From an uncultured Anaerolineae bacterium (GTDB lineage Bacteria; Chloroflexota; Anaerolineae; JACIWP01), in the NCBI GenBank assembly GCA_938049385.1, contig CALIBQ010000046.1:1-42834 (forward strand): a DNA stretch of 42,834 bases. The letters are read 5' to 3'. The notes beneath the pieces are model-generated. The model was not told where the DNA came from, made no database searches, and worked only from the letters and a program-made list of their open reading frames with translations. Of this stretch, positions 24,854 to 33,425 are shown one piece after another. The translations under genes and the position numbers were made by a program. How positions within the stretch are numbered: position 1 is the stretch's first letter; every line of letters begins with the position of its first letter.

Positions 24854-25890
24854 ATGAACCTACTGCATCCGCACATGCCTCATCCACCAGCATAGACCTT
24901 TCCATTATCATCGTAAGCTGGAACGTTCGGGAGCTTCTGCGGCGCTGTCTGCAGTCCATCGCCGCCGGCATGGGCGGCCCGCCGGCCGACAGCCCCCGCT
25001 CATATGAAGTCATCGTGGTGGACAACGCCTCGCAGGACACCAGCGCGGAGATGGTGCGGATGGAATTCCCCTGGGTGCGGTTGGTTGTCAACACCGAGAA
25101 CGCCGGCTTCACCCGCGCCAACAATCAAGGCCTGCGCCTCGCCCGCGGCCGCTATATATTGTTACTGAACCCCGATACGGAAATCGTCGGGGACGCCCTG
25201 CCGGCCATGCTGACATATATGGACGCCCATCCGAACGTCGGAGGGTTGGGGCCGCAACTGCGCTTCCCTGACGGCCGGCCGCAGTCCTCGCGCCGGCGCT
25301 TCCCCACCTACGCCACCGCCTTCATCGAGAGCACTCCACTCCAGCGCTGGTTCCCGCGCGCCCGGCTCCTTCAGCGCTACTACATGGCCGACGTGCCTGA
25401 CGACCAGCCGCATCCGGTGGACTGGTTGGTGGGCGCCTGCCTGCTCCTGCGGCGGGAAGCAGTGGAGAGCGCCGGCCTGCTGGACGAACGTTTCTTCATG
25501 TACTCCGAAGAGCTGGACTATGCCTGGCGCATGCGGCGGGCCGGCTGGCCCCTGGTCTATTTTCCGGACGCGGTCGTCATCCATCATGAGGCGCAGTCCA
25601 GCGGGCAGATAGCGGCGGAGCGGCTGATACTCTTCCATACCAGCAAGGTGGAGTTTTTCCGCAAATGGTTCGGCCGGCGCCGCGGCGAGCTTCTGCGCTG
25701 GTTCCTGTTGGTCTGCTTCGCCTGGGAATGGTGCGTGGAGGGGTTGAAAGCCCTGCTGGGGCATAAGCGCCCTATGCGGCTGGCGCGCATGCGCGCCTAC
25801 GCCAGGGTCCTGCGCTCCGGCCTGCGGCCGGCATCCCTGCCGGCGCCGGCGGCCGGCCAGCCCGATGCACGTCTCGACGAAACTCGATAA
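24850..25890 (+). CDS. Family 2 glycosyltransferase (rhamnosyltransferase-like)
   Basis: This 346-residue GT-A fold enzyme has 'SIIIVSWNVRELLRRCLQSI', 'VIVVDNASQDTSAEMV', 'NAGFTRANNQGL', 'LLLNPDTEI' (DxD-like), 'DWLVGACLLLRREA' and 'FFMYSEELDYAWRMRRAGW'. These are typical of the WbbL/rhamnosyltransferase branch of GT2. GDP-rhamnose from rmd/gmd may be the donor. It overlaps the polyprenyl synthase stop by four bases (ATGA). A hydrophobic C-terminal stretch ('WFLLVCFAWEW') may dock it on the membrane. Confidence 0.9.
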   Translation: MNEPTASAHASSTSIDLSIIIVSWNVRELLRRCLQSIAAGMGGPPADSPRSYEVIVVDNASQDTSAEMVRMEFPWVRLVVNTENAGFTRANNQGLRLARGRYILLLNPDTEIVGDALPAMLTYMDAHPNVGGLGPQLRFPDGRPQSSRRRFPTYATAFIESTPLQRWFPRARLLQRYYMADVPDDQPHPVDWLVGACLLLRREAVESAGLLDERFFMYSEELDYAWRMRRAGWPLVYFPDAVVIHHEAQSSGQIAAERLILFHTSKVEFFRKWFGRRRGELLRWFLLVCFAWEWCVEGLKALLGHKRPMRLARMRAYARVLRSGLRPASLPAPAAGQPDARLDETR

Positions 25891-25902
25891 GGGAGGAAAA
25901 CG

Positions 25903-27078
25903 GTGCGCATCTGCCTCATCAGCGGTGAGTTTCCCCCCATGCAGGGTGGGGTCGGCGACTTCACCTGGCGGTTGGGGGAAGCGATGGCTGTGAAAGGCCA
26001 CCAAGTGATGATCCTGACGTCGCGCCAAGCCGCCGGCGCGGCCTGCCAGGGCTGTTCCGTGCGGGGAGAGGTGTCCCGCTGGAATTGGGGCTTCTGGGGA
26101 ACGGCACGCCGGCTCTTCGAGGAAACCCGGCCAGACGTGGTGAACATCCAGTACCAGACCGCCGCCTACGGCATGCACCCGGCGGTGAATCTGTTCCCCT
26201 GGTGGCTGAGGCGCCGGCGGGAACGGCCGGCGGTGGTGGTCACCTTCCACGACCTGCTGGTGCCCTTCCTGTTCCGCGGCGCCGGCCCCCTGCGCCGGCG
26301 CGCCAACGACTTCCTGGCCGCACAGGCCGACGGCGTCATCGCCACCAACGAGGAAGATTTCACCCAGTTGACCCTCCGGGCGCCGGCAGTGCCGCGCCGG
26401 CTCATCCCTATCGGCTCGAATATCCTGCCGCCGGCCAGCCCCGATTACTCGCGCGACGCCTGGCGGGCGCGCTGGGGCATCCGTCCCCATGAGTTCGCCC
26501 TGGCCTATTTCGGCTTCCTCAACGTAACCAAGGGGGGCGAGGACCTCATCGGCGCTCTGGAACTGCTGGTGCGGGAGGGCCGGCCGGTCAAGCTCATCAT
26601 GGTAGGTGGCAAGGTAGGCTCCAGCGACCCCACCAACCTGCTCTACCTGAACCGCGTCGAACAGCGCATACGGCAAAGCCGGCTGGAACCTTATGTGGTC
26701 TGGACCGATTACCTGCCCAACGAGGAGGTCAGCGCCACCCTCTGGGCGGCGGACGCGGTGGTACTGCCCTATCGCGATGGGGTCTCCACGCGGCGGGGGA
26801 CGCTGATGGCCGCCCTGGCGCACGGCCGGCCCATCGTGACCACTATCCCCCGCCTGCCTGTACACTACTTCCAGGATGGGGAAAACCTCCTGCTGGTGCC
26901 GCCGGCCTCCCCGGAAGAGATTGCGAGGGCGGTACAGCGCTTGATGGAGGACGCCGGCCTCCGGGAACGGCTGGGCAAAGGTGCCTTGGCGCTCTCGGAA
27001 CGCTTCACCTGGCCGGCCATCGCCGAAGATACCCTGCAGTTCTATACCGAACTGCTCTCACAAAAGCGCGGTCCATGA
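25903..27078 (+). CDS. Family 4 glycosyltransferase
   Basis: A 391-residue GT-B enzyme begins with GTG 25903 after GGGAGG. 'CLISGEFPPMQGGVGDFTWRLGEAM' is the GT4 acceptor-side signature, and 'VVLPYRDGVSTRRGTLMAALAHGRPIV' is the donor-binding segment with the ExxxxxxxE-like region altered. The sugar donor is not predictable. It ends in ATGA overlap with the membrane glycosyltransferase, so the cluster is tightly coupled. It acts at the cytoplasmic face. Confidence 0.9.
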   Translation: MRICLISGEFPPMQGGVGDFTWRLGEAMAVKGHQVMILTSRQAAGAACQGCSVRGEVSRWNWGFWGTARRLFEETRPDVVNIQYQTAAYGMHPAVNLFPWWLRRRRERPAVVVTFHDLLVPFLFRGAGPLRRRANDFLAAQADGVIATNEEDFTQLTLRAPAVPRRLIPIGSNILPPASPDYSRDAWRARWGIRPHEFALAYFGFLNVTKGGEDLIGALELLVREGRPVKLIMVGGKVGSSDPTNLLYLNRVEQRIRQSRLEPYVVWTDYLPNEEVSATLWAADAVVLPYRDGVSTRRGTLMAALAHGRPIVTTIPRLPVHYFQDGENLLLVPPASPEEIARAVQRLMEDAGLRERLGKGALALSERFTWPAIAEDTLQFYTELLSQKRGP

Positions 27079-29363
27079 TGTTAGGCACTGTACCTTCCCT
27101 GGCGTCGTCTGACACGCTCCGCCGGCGCTTCTCCGAACGATGGCACCCCTGGCTGGTGGCGTCTGTCGCCGCGCTCTTTCTGGCGCTGGGGGTCCTCTAC
27201 AACGTCACAGTGCCTATCTTCGAGGCACCGGACGAGATTCAGCATTTCTACTACATCAAGCACCTGGCGGATGGGAAAGGCCTGCCGGTGCAGGGGTCGG
27301 CCGAAGGCCGGCAGACCTGGGCGCAGGAGGGAAGCCAGCCCCCGCTCTACTACCTGCTGGGGGCGCTGGTCATTCAGGGCATAGACACGAGCGATGCCGG
27401 CGAGGTTATTTGGCTCAACCCACAGGCGAACATTGGTGTCCCGCGCTACCCCGGCAACAAAAACCACATCATCCATACAGAGCGGGAACAGTTCCCCTAC
27501 CAAGGGACGGTTCAGGCGGTGCATGTCCTGCGGCTGTATTCCCTGCTGTGGGGATGTGGCACGGTCGTGCTGACCTATTTCCTGGCGCGGGAAGTCCTGC
27601 GCCGGCGCGACCTGGCCCTGCTGGCGGCGGCGTGTGCCGCCTTCACCCCTCAGTTCATCTTCATCCACAGCGCCGTATCCAATGACAGCCTGATCACTTT
27701 CCTGAGCACCCTGGGGGTTTGGCTTATGGCGCGCATGTTGGGCGGCGAGCGGCCGGCGCGCTGTGCGTTCCCCTTGGGCGTGACGTTGGGGCTGGCCGCG
27801 CTGACCAAGCTCAGCGGACTGGCGCTGTGGGCGCTGGCCGGCCTGCTCCTGGCCTACCTGCTCTGGCGCCGGCGGCTTTCCTGGCGGCAGACGCTTACGG
27901 CCGGCCTCCTGATGGGCATCCCGGCCCTGCTCATCGCCGGCCCCTGGTTCGCCCGCAACCTGGCGCTCTACGGCGACCTGACCGGCCTCCAGCCGATGCT
28001 GGAAATCGTCGGCCGGCGCACTGGCCGGCCGACCTTGGCGGACATCTGGGGCGAATTCCGCGGCCTGCGCATCTCTTTTTGGGCGCTGTTCGGCTGGTTC
28101 AACATCCTTCTGCCGGAAGCTGTGTACAAGGTCCTGGACGCCCTCACCCTGCTGGCGGGCCTGGGGCTGATTGTGGGCGCGCTGGGACGAAGGGGCGCGC
28201 CGCTGGCGCGCCGGCCGGCCGCCGCCTTGATGGGCGCTTGGCTGACGCTGACGTTCCTCTCCCTGGTGCGCTGGACCACCATCACCATGGGCACACAGGG
28301 GCGCCTGCTCTTCCCCGCCATGGCCGCGTTCATGATCCTGCTGGTGATGGGGCTGGCGCAGTGGTGGCCGGAAGAATGGCGGTTCCAGGGGCTTCTGCCC
28401 CTGCCGGCCGGCCTGCTGGCCCTGGCCATCCTCAGCCCCTTCCTGGTGATCGGGCCGGCCTACGCCCACCCGCCCATCCTGGCCGCCAGAGATGTGCCGG
28501 CCGCGGCGCGCACTGCGCCGATCAGCTTTGGCGAGGGCATCCGGCTGATCGGCATGGAGACCTCCGAGATAGATGCCCAGCCGGGGGAAAGCCTGCACAT
28601 CACGCTGTACTGGGAGTGCCTGGCCTCCATGAAGGAGGATTACAACATCACCGTCAAGCTGTGGGGGCGGGGGATGCAGATCGTGGGTTCGGTAGACACC
28701 TATCCCGGCTGGGGCACATACCCGACCAGCTTATGGATCCCCGGCCAGGTGATTCTTGACCGCTATGAGATTGCTATTGACCCAGAGGCGCCGGCCCCCT
28801 CGCTCCTGCGCATAGATGTCGGGGTTTATCCGCTGGAAACCATGGAACGCCTGCCGGCCTACACCACAGCGGGCAAGATACTGCCTCCGCCCATCACCGT
28901 CGGCCTCCTGCGATTGGCGCCAAAAGGGCCGGCGTCGTATACTATTCCTTACCCAACCAGGTTCCGCTGGGAAAACGGGATGGTGCTGGCAGGATATGCC
29001 CTGGAAGGGACCACGCTCAATGCCGGCGGCAGTCTGACGCTTCAGCTCTTCTGGCAGACGGAGCGTTCCCTCGACCAGGAGTACACTATTTTCGTCCACC
29101 TGGTGGACCGAGATGGACGGATATGGAGCCAGCATGACAAGCCGCCCCTCGATGGGGATTATCCGACTCCATTCTGGCGCGCCGGCGAGATGGTCATGGA
29201 CACCTATTATCTGGGCCTGGCCGGCGTGCCGGCCGGCACCTATTGGCTGGAAGTGGGGTTATATCCTTCGGCCAGCGACCCGCACCCTCTATCCCTGGTG
29301 GACGATGATGGGGAATCTCTCGGAAGTCGGCTCTGGCTGACGCCCGTGCGGATACAGCCTTGA
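27075..29363 (+). CDS. Membrane GT39/ArnT-like glycosyltransferase with two C-terminal beta-sandwich domains
   Basis: This 762-residue protein has ~10 membrane segments in residues 25-470. The first outer loop has 'FEAPDEIQHFYYIKHLADG', the acidic motif of GT-C enzymes that use lipid-linked sugars (compare GT39/DUF2142). Further motifs are 'SQPPLYYLLGALV' and 'GPWFARNLALYGD'. Residues ~480-760 form two similar extracytoplasmic domains: 'IRLIGMETSEIDAQPGESLHITLYW' and 'MVLAGYALEGTTLNAGGSLTLQLFW' are matching openings, so the domain is duplicated. Such domains recur in Chloroflexota GT-C proteins. It probably glycosylates a surface glycan or protein. The start overlaps the GT4 stop (ATGA). Confidence 0.85.
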   Translation: MMLGTVPSLASSDTLRRRFSERWHPWLVASVAALFLALGVLYNVTVPIFEAPDEIQHFYYIKHLADGKGLPVQGSAEGRQTWAQEGSQPPLYYLLGALVIQGIDTSDAGEVIWLNPQANIGVPRYPGNKNHIIHTEREQFPYQGTVQAVHVLRLYSLLWGCGTVVLTYFLAREVLRRRDLALLAAACAAFTPQFIFIHSAVSNDSLITFLSTLGVWLMARMLGGERPARCAFPLGVTLGLAALTKLSGLALWALAGLLLAYLLWRRRLSWRQTLTAGLLMGIPALLIAGPWFARNLALYGDLTGLQPMLEIVGRRTGRPTLADIWGEFRGLRISFWALFGWFNILLPEAVYKVLDALTLLAGLGLIVGALGRRGAPLARRPAAALMGAWLTLTFLSLVRWTTITMGTQGRLLFPAMAAFMILLVMGLAQWWPEEWRFQGLLPLPAGLLALAILSPFLVIGPAYAHPPILAARDVPAAARTAPISFGEGIRLIGMETSEIDAQPGESLHITLYWECLASMKEDYNITVKLWGRGMQIVGSVDTYPGWGTYPTSLWIPGQVILDRYEIAIDPEAPAPSLLRIDVGVYPLETMERLPAYTTAGKILPPPITVGLLRLAPKGPASYTIPYPTRFRWENGMVLAGYALEGTTLNAGGSLTLQLFWQTERSLDQEYTIFVHLVDRDGRIWSQHDKPPLDGDYPTPFWRAGEMVMDTYYLGLAGVPAGTYWLEVGLYPSASDPHPLSLVDDDGESLGSRLWLTPVRIQP

Positions 29364-29381
29364 GGACGGACAGGACGCGGC

Positions 29382-30878
29382 ATGCGAGCGAACCGGGCAG
29401 TTGACAGACTGCAGGGGATATTCTTCGGGCGGGACCGCCGGCTGGCCCTGGCGGCGCTGGCGCTGACCATCATCGGCGCCGGCCTGCTGGTGGGCGCCTA
29501 CGTGGCCGCGCTGGGACCGCTCCTGGCGGTAGCATTTTCCATCGCCTTGGTGGCCGGCCTGCTGATGTTGCGCAGTACGCAGTGGGGTTTCTTCGCCGTG
29601 GTGACGGTTGCCTGTCTCCTGCCCTTCGGCGCCCTGCCGGTGGATATCGGTTTCCGGCCGACCTTCCTTGACCTGGCGCTGGTGGTGCTGTACTTTGTGT
29701 GGGTCAGCGCCTACGTTACCGGCCGGCGCAAGGAGTTCACCGCCACGCCGCTGGGATGGACGGTTTTCCTCTTCCTGGCGCTGGCCTGCGCCTCGTTCAT
29801 CGCCGGCCTGACGCATACGCGGCTCACCATGTACGTCCTGCGGCACTTCGCCGAAATCCTCATCGCCATCGGGCTGTTCTTCGTGGTGCTGAACACCATC
29901 CGCACGCCGGCGCAGTTGCGCCAGGTCCTGCAGGTTACCGCGCTGGCCGGCACGGCCGAAGCGGCCATCGGCATTTTCCTGTACCTCATCCCGCCGGAAT
30001 GGTCCATCCGCCTGCTTTCCGCCCTGGGTCGCTTCAACTACCCCACCGGTGCCGGCGTCCTGCGGTATATCGAAGATAATCCTGAACTGCCCATGCGCGC
30101 CATCGGCACCTCTGTGGACCCCAACGTCCTGGGTGGGCTGATGGTGCTTATTGGGGGACTGCTGGTTCCCCAGCTCTTCGCCCGCCGGCCGCTGTTTCCC
30201 CGCTGGATGAGCGCCGGCATGCTGTTCCTGGTGGTCACCTGCCTTTACCTGACCTATTCCCGTGCCGCCCTGCTGGGCTTTGTGGCCGGCGCATTCCTGG
30301 TGGCACTGCTCCGCTACCGTAAACTGCTCATCCTGCTGGTCATCGCCGGCCTGCTCTTCCTCCTGCTCCCGCAGACCCAAGCATACGTGGTGCGGCTCAT
30401 CGAAGGTCTGCAGGCACAGGATCGCGCCACCCAGATGCGCCTGGGAGAGTACAAGGACGCCTTCATCCTGATCTCCCGCTATCCCTGGTTCGGCGTGGGG
30501 TTCGCCGGCACCCCCGATATTGACACCTACCTGGGTGTCTCCAGCGCCTATCTGCTGATGGCCGAACAAATGGGCCTGGTCGGGGTGGGCGTTTTCCTGC
30601 TGTTCCTGGTGCGGCTGTACCTGGCGGTTTGGCGGGGATGGCGCCGCCTGCGCGCCCAGGACAACGAGGAGCTGGAGCCGTTGATGCTGGGTGTCTGGGC
30701 CGGCCTCTCCGGCGCGCTGGTGGCCGGCGTCCTGGACCACTACTTTTTCAATTTCGACTTTCCGCACTCGGTAACCCTCTTTTGGCTGTTCATCGGCTGT
30801 TGCGCCGCGGCGGCGTACATGGCCCTGCGGGCGCCGGCCCCATCCTCACATAGTGGAGGTCCTCATGTCGCTGTTTGA
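29382..30878 (+). CDS. O-antigen ligase/polymerase family membrane protein (WaaL/Wzy type)
   Basis: A 498-residue protein with about 11-12 hydrophobic segments and the long periplasmic loop typical of O-antigen ligases. 'TYSRAALLGFVAGAFLVALL' matches the family SRxxxLG motif, and 'YPWFGVGFAGTPDIDTYLG' holds the loop motif with 'HYFFNFDFPHS' near the end. It should polymerise or transfer the exopolysaccharide built by the upstream enzymes. ATG 29382 lies 18 bases after the previous stop. Its end overlaps the Fe-S protein gene by 14 bases, although that gene seems functionally unrelated. Confidence 0.88.
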   Translation: MRANRAVDRLQGIFFGRDRRLALAALALTIIGAGLLVGAYVAALGPLLAVAFSIALVAGLLMLRSTQWGFFAVVTVACLLPFGALPVDIGFRPTFLDLALVVLYFVWVSAYVTGRRKEFTATPLGWTVFLFLALACASFIAGLTHTRLTMYVLRHFAEILIAIGLFFVVLNTIRTPAQLRQVLQVTALAGTAEAAIGIFLYLIPPEWSIRLLSALGRFNYPTGAGVLRYIEDNPELPMRAIGTSVDPNVLGGLMVLIGGLLVPQLFARRPLFPRWMSAGMLFLVVTCLYLTYSRAALLGFVAGAFLVALLRYRKLLILLVIAGLLFLLLPQTQAYVVRLIEGLQAQDRATQMRLGEYKDAFILISRYPWFGVGFAGTPDIDTYLGVSSAYLLMAEQMGLVGVGVFLLFLVRLYLAVWRGWRRLRAQDNEELEPLMLGVWAGLSGALVAGVLDHYFFNFDFPHSVTLFWLFIGCCAAAAYMALRAPAPSSHSGGPHVAV

Positions 30879-31878
30879 GGAATTCGTGGAAGCTTTCGGC
30901 GTCTGGGACGTTGCTCGGCCCTATGTCGAGCGCATCGTGGAGGAGCCGGAAATGCGGCTCATCGTGGCCATGCGGGGAGAGGCACTGACGGCCGGCCAGG
31001 TAGCGGAGCGTCTGGGAATGGCGCCGGCGGAGGCCGCAGAGTTTCTCGAACGCTGTTTCCAGCGCGGTATTGTGCATAAGCAGGAAGGCGAGGGCGACAT
31101 CCGCTACGCGCCGGCCGATTTCTACACGCGCCTCGACTACTTCATCCGCTTCGGCGAGTGGAAGCAACTGCCGGCGGAGGCCCGCCGCGCCCTGGACGAG
31201 CGCTATGTCCGCGAATATGCCGCCCGGGTGCGCCCGACGGTGGAGGCACGCATGCGCGGCGAGGAGACCGAAAAGCATCTCCACAACGACGCGGTGATGC
31301 TCCTGCCGGAAGTCGAAGAGATGGTCGAAGCGGCGCAGGAGATCATCGTCCTGCCGTGCGACTGCCGGCTGGCCGGCGAGCACTGCGAGCGCCCAATCGA
31401 GGTCTGCATCTGGATGGATGACCTGGCGCGCGGCATGCTGGCTCGAGGACACGGCCGGCGCATCACCTCTGAGGAAGCGCGCCAACTGCTGCGCTGGGCC
31501 GATAAAAAGGGCCTGATGCACACTGCCGATCCGAACTGGCGCGAGCACGGCTTGACAGCCATCTGCAACTGCTGTGCCTGCGACTGCTACCCCTTCCGTG
31601 CCGCGGCCATGCTGGAGAGCAAAGGGACCTGGCCGCGCTCGCGCTACGTCGCTGTATATGACCGGGATGTCTGCAACCTGTGCGGCGCCTGCGTGCGCCG
31701 CTGTCATTTCGGCGCCTTTTCTTTCGACGGCACGACCGTGATGGTGGAAGGGAAGGAGCGCCGCAACGTGGTGTATGAGCCGGCGCTCTGCTGGGGCTGT
31801 GGGCTGTGCGCCAATACCTGCCCGACCCAGGCCATCCGCATGGAGCCGCTGTCCTCCGGAGGGGCCTCGTCCTCATGA
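30865..31878 (+). CDS. 4Fe-4S ferredoxin-type protein with winged-helix-like N-terminus
   Basis: This 337-residue protein starts at ATG 30865, set by GGAGG at 30855-30859; a GTG at 30853 overlaps that site. Residues ~25-75 look like a winged-helix segment ('LTAGQVAERLGMAPAEAAEFLERCFQRGIV'). The middle holds unusual Cys groups ('PCDCRLAGEHCERPIEVC', 'CNCCACDCYPF'), and the C-terminus has two [4Fe-4S] motifs ('CNLCGACVRRCHFGAF', 'CWGCGLCANTCPTQAI'). Related proteins occur in anaerobes near redox enzymes, with unknown role. The stop overlaps the ATG of the ammonia-lyase (ATGA), so the two are translated together. An electron-transfer or sensing role is inference. Confidence 0.8.
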   Translation: MSLFEEFVEAFGVWDVARPYVERIVEEPEMRLIVAMRGEALTAGQVAERLGMAPAEAAEFLERCFQRGIVHKQEGEGDIRYAPADFYTRLDYFIRFGEWKQLPAEARRALDERYVREYAARVRPTVEARMRGEETEKHLHNDAVMLLPEVEEMVEAAQEIIVLPCDCRLAGEHCERPIEVCIWMDDLARGMLARGHGRRITSEEARQLLRWADKKGLMHTADPNWREHGLTAICNCCACDCYPFRAAAMLESKGTWPRSRYVAVYDRDVCNLCGACVRRCHFGAFSFDGTTVMVEGKERRNVVYEPALCWGCGLCANTCPTQAIRMEPLSSGGASSS

Positions 31879-33248
31879 CGCGCATCGTGCGGGTGCTGGC
31901 CGTGCCGGCCGTCAGCGGCTACTACTACGAGGACCTGACTGCCTTGCAGGAGCGCCATATCCCCGTCGAGGAGCGCTACACCACGCCGGCGGTTACCCCC
32001 GGCTTTCGGTACGTGCGCGAGCCGGCCGAGGCGGTCTCGGTAGGTCTGATGCTGGATGACGGCCAGGTGGCCTGGGGTGACTGCGTCGGCGTGGCCTACA
32101 GCGGCAAGGCCGGCCGCTTTCCGCCCTTTCGTGCCGCCGAGGGGCTTGCCGTTATCCAGCAGGTGGTGGCACCGTTTCTGGAAGGCCGGCCGATAACGAG
32201 CTTCCGCGAGCTGGCCGGCGGGTTGGATGCCCTGCGCCAGGTCGTGGAGGAGCGCAAACCCCTGCCTCGCCCGCCCCACGCCGGGCGACTTTCGCGGCGG
32301 GAGTTCCTGACCGCGCCGGCGCGCCTGCTGGCGCCGGAGGGAGAGCCGCCGGCGGAGATTGTGCGGCAGGAGCGCCCCCTGCACCCGGCCGTGCATTACG
32401 GCGTCAGCCAGGCGCTCCTGCGGGCGGTGGCCATGGCGCGCCGGCAGACCATGGCCGAGGTGATTGCGGAAGAATGGGTACTGCCGGCACCCGAATCCCC
32501 GGTGCCCATTCACGCGCAGTGCGGCGCTGACCGCTATCACGGTGCGGACAAGATGATGGCGCGCCGGCTGGCCTCCCTGCCGCACGCCTTGGTGGATGAT
32601 ATTGATGAGCAATTGGGGCGGGACGGAACACGCCTGATACAGTATGCCCGCTGGCTGCGCGCCCGCGTCGAAGCCATCGGCGGGCCGGAGTACCGCCCAA
32701 CCATTCATTTGGACGTGCACGGCGCGTTGGGTAAAATCTACAACAACATGCTGGGCAAAGTGCTGGGCGACCTATACGCGCTGGAACTGGCCGTGGAGCC
32801 TCTGCCCCTGCGCGTGGAAAGCCCCGTGATTATGGACAGCCTGCCGGCGCAGTTGGAGGCGCTCCGCTCCCTGCGCGATTATATCCGCATCCGTAAGATG
32901 CGGGTGCAGATCGCAGCCGACGAGTGGGCCAACACGCTGGAGGATATCCGCCAGTTCATCGCCACGCGCGCCGCGGATATGATCCAGATAAAAATGCCCG
33001 ACATGGGTGGGATTCATCATACGGTGGAAGCGGTGCTGGCCTGTAAGGCCGCCGGCATTGGTGCTTTCCTGGGCGGTAGCTGTGTGGAGACCGATATCTC
33101 CGCCCGAACGGCGGTGCATGTCGCCCTGGCGACCCAGCCGGCGATGATGCTGGCGCGGCCCGGCATGGGCGTGGACGAGGCTGTCATGATCGTGCAGAAT
33201 GAGATGGCGCGTGCGCTGGCCTGCATCCGCGGCCGGCGGAGAGCATAG
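31875..33248 (+). CDS. Methylaspartate ammonia-lyase-like enolase-superfamily enzyme with an insertion
   Basis: MAL reversibly converts 3-methylaspartate to mesaconate and ammonia. The 457-residue protein aligns along the whole family: 'GDCVGVAYSGKAGR', 'HYGVSQALLRAV', 'GADRYHGADKMM', 'LPHALV' (H237), metal ligands D280, E315 and D349 and the catalytic Lys in 'IQIKMPD' (K373). 'GGSCVET' (C403) has Ser where clostridial MAL has Thr. A ~40-residue Pro/Arg-rich insertion (about 125-168) is absent from the 413-residue Clostridium enzyme. No glutamate mutase (glmES) is adjacent, so the substrate could differ. ATG 31875 overlaps the Fe-S gene stop. The class is firm; exact activity is less sure. 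Confidence 0.85.
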   Translation: MTRIVRVLAVPAVSGYYYEDLTALQERHIPVEERYTTPAVTPGFRYVREPAEAVSVGLMLDDGQVAWGDCVGVAYSGKAGRFPPFRAAEGLAVIQQVVAPFLEGRPITSFRELAGGLDALRQVVEERKPLPRPPHAGRLSRREFLTAPARLLAPEGEPPAEIVRQERPLHPAVHYGVSQALLRAVAMARRQTMAEVIAEEWVLPAPESPVPIHAQCGADRYHGADKMMARRLASLPHALVDDIDEQLGRDGTRLIQYARWLRARVEAIGGPEYRPTIHLDVHGALGKIYNNMLGKVLGDLYALELAVEPLPLRVESPVIMDSLPAQLEALRSLRDYIRIRKMRVQIAADEWANTLEDIRQFIATRAADMIQIKMPDMGGIHHTVEAVLACKAAGIGAFLGGSCVETDISARTAVHVALATQPAMMLARPGMGVDEAVMIVQNEMARALACIRGRRRA

Positions 33249-33252
33249 CCTC

Positions 33253-33274
33253 GCCAGACGCTTCAGCGTCTGGC
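33253..33274. terminator. Hairpin after the ammonia-lyase gene
   Basis: GCCAGACGC (33253-33261), loop TTCA and GCGTCTGGC (33266-33274) form a perfect 9-bp stem five bases after the stop codon. There is no U-tract, so it may be a weak terminator, an mRNA-stabilising stem or part of a repeat. Confidence 0.5.
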
Positions 33275-33319
33275 TCAGGGCACCAAGCCCACCAGAGGCT
33301 CACGCCTGCGCCATCAGCA

Positions 33320-33357
33320 CCCCTTCCCTGCGTGCGGGGAAGGGGCCGGGGGATGGG
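33320..33357. repeat. REP-like palindromic repeat (CCCCTTCCC...GGGAAGGGG)
   Basis: CCCCTTCCC (33320-33328) pairs with GGGAAGGGG (33337-33345) and is followed by CCGGGGGATGGGG. This layout resembles the short interspersed palindromes common between genes in many bacteria. It lies between the ammonia-lyase and mttB genes. Confidence 0.55.
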
Positions 33358-33425
33358 GTAAAACTCGTATCAACACCGACTTTGTACGCTCAACTTCTGA
33401 TGAATATTGACCGAAGGAGACGACC

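Noticed and set aside
27081-28598. 505-codon minus-strand frame rich in Gln/Gly/Arg
   Set aside because: It is a shadow of the membrane glycosyltransferase; hydrophobic codons read backwards give Gln- and Arg-rich sequence.
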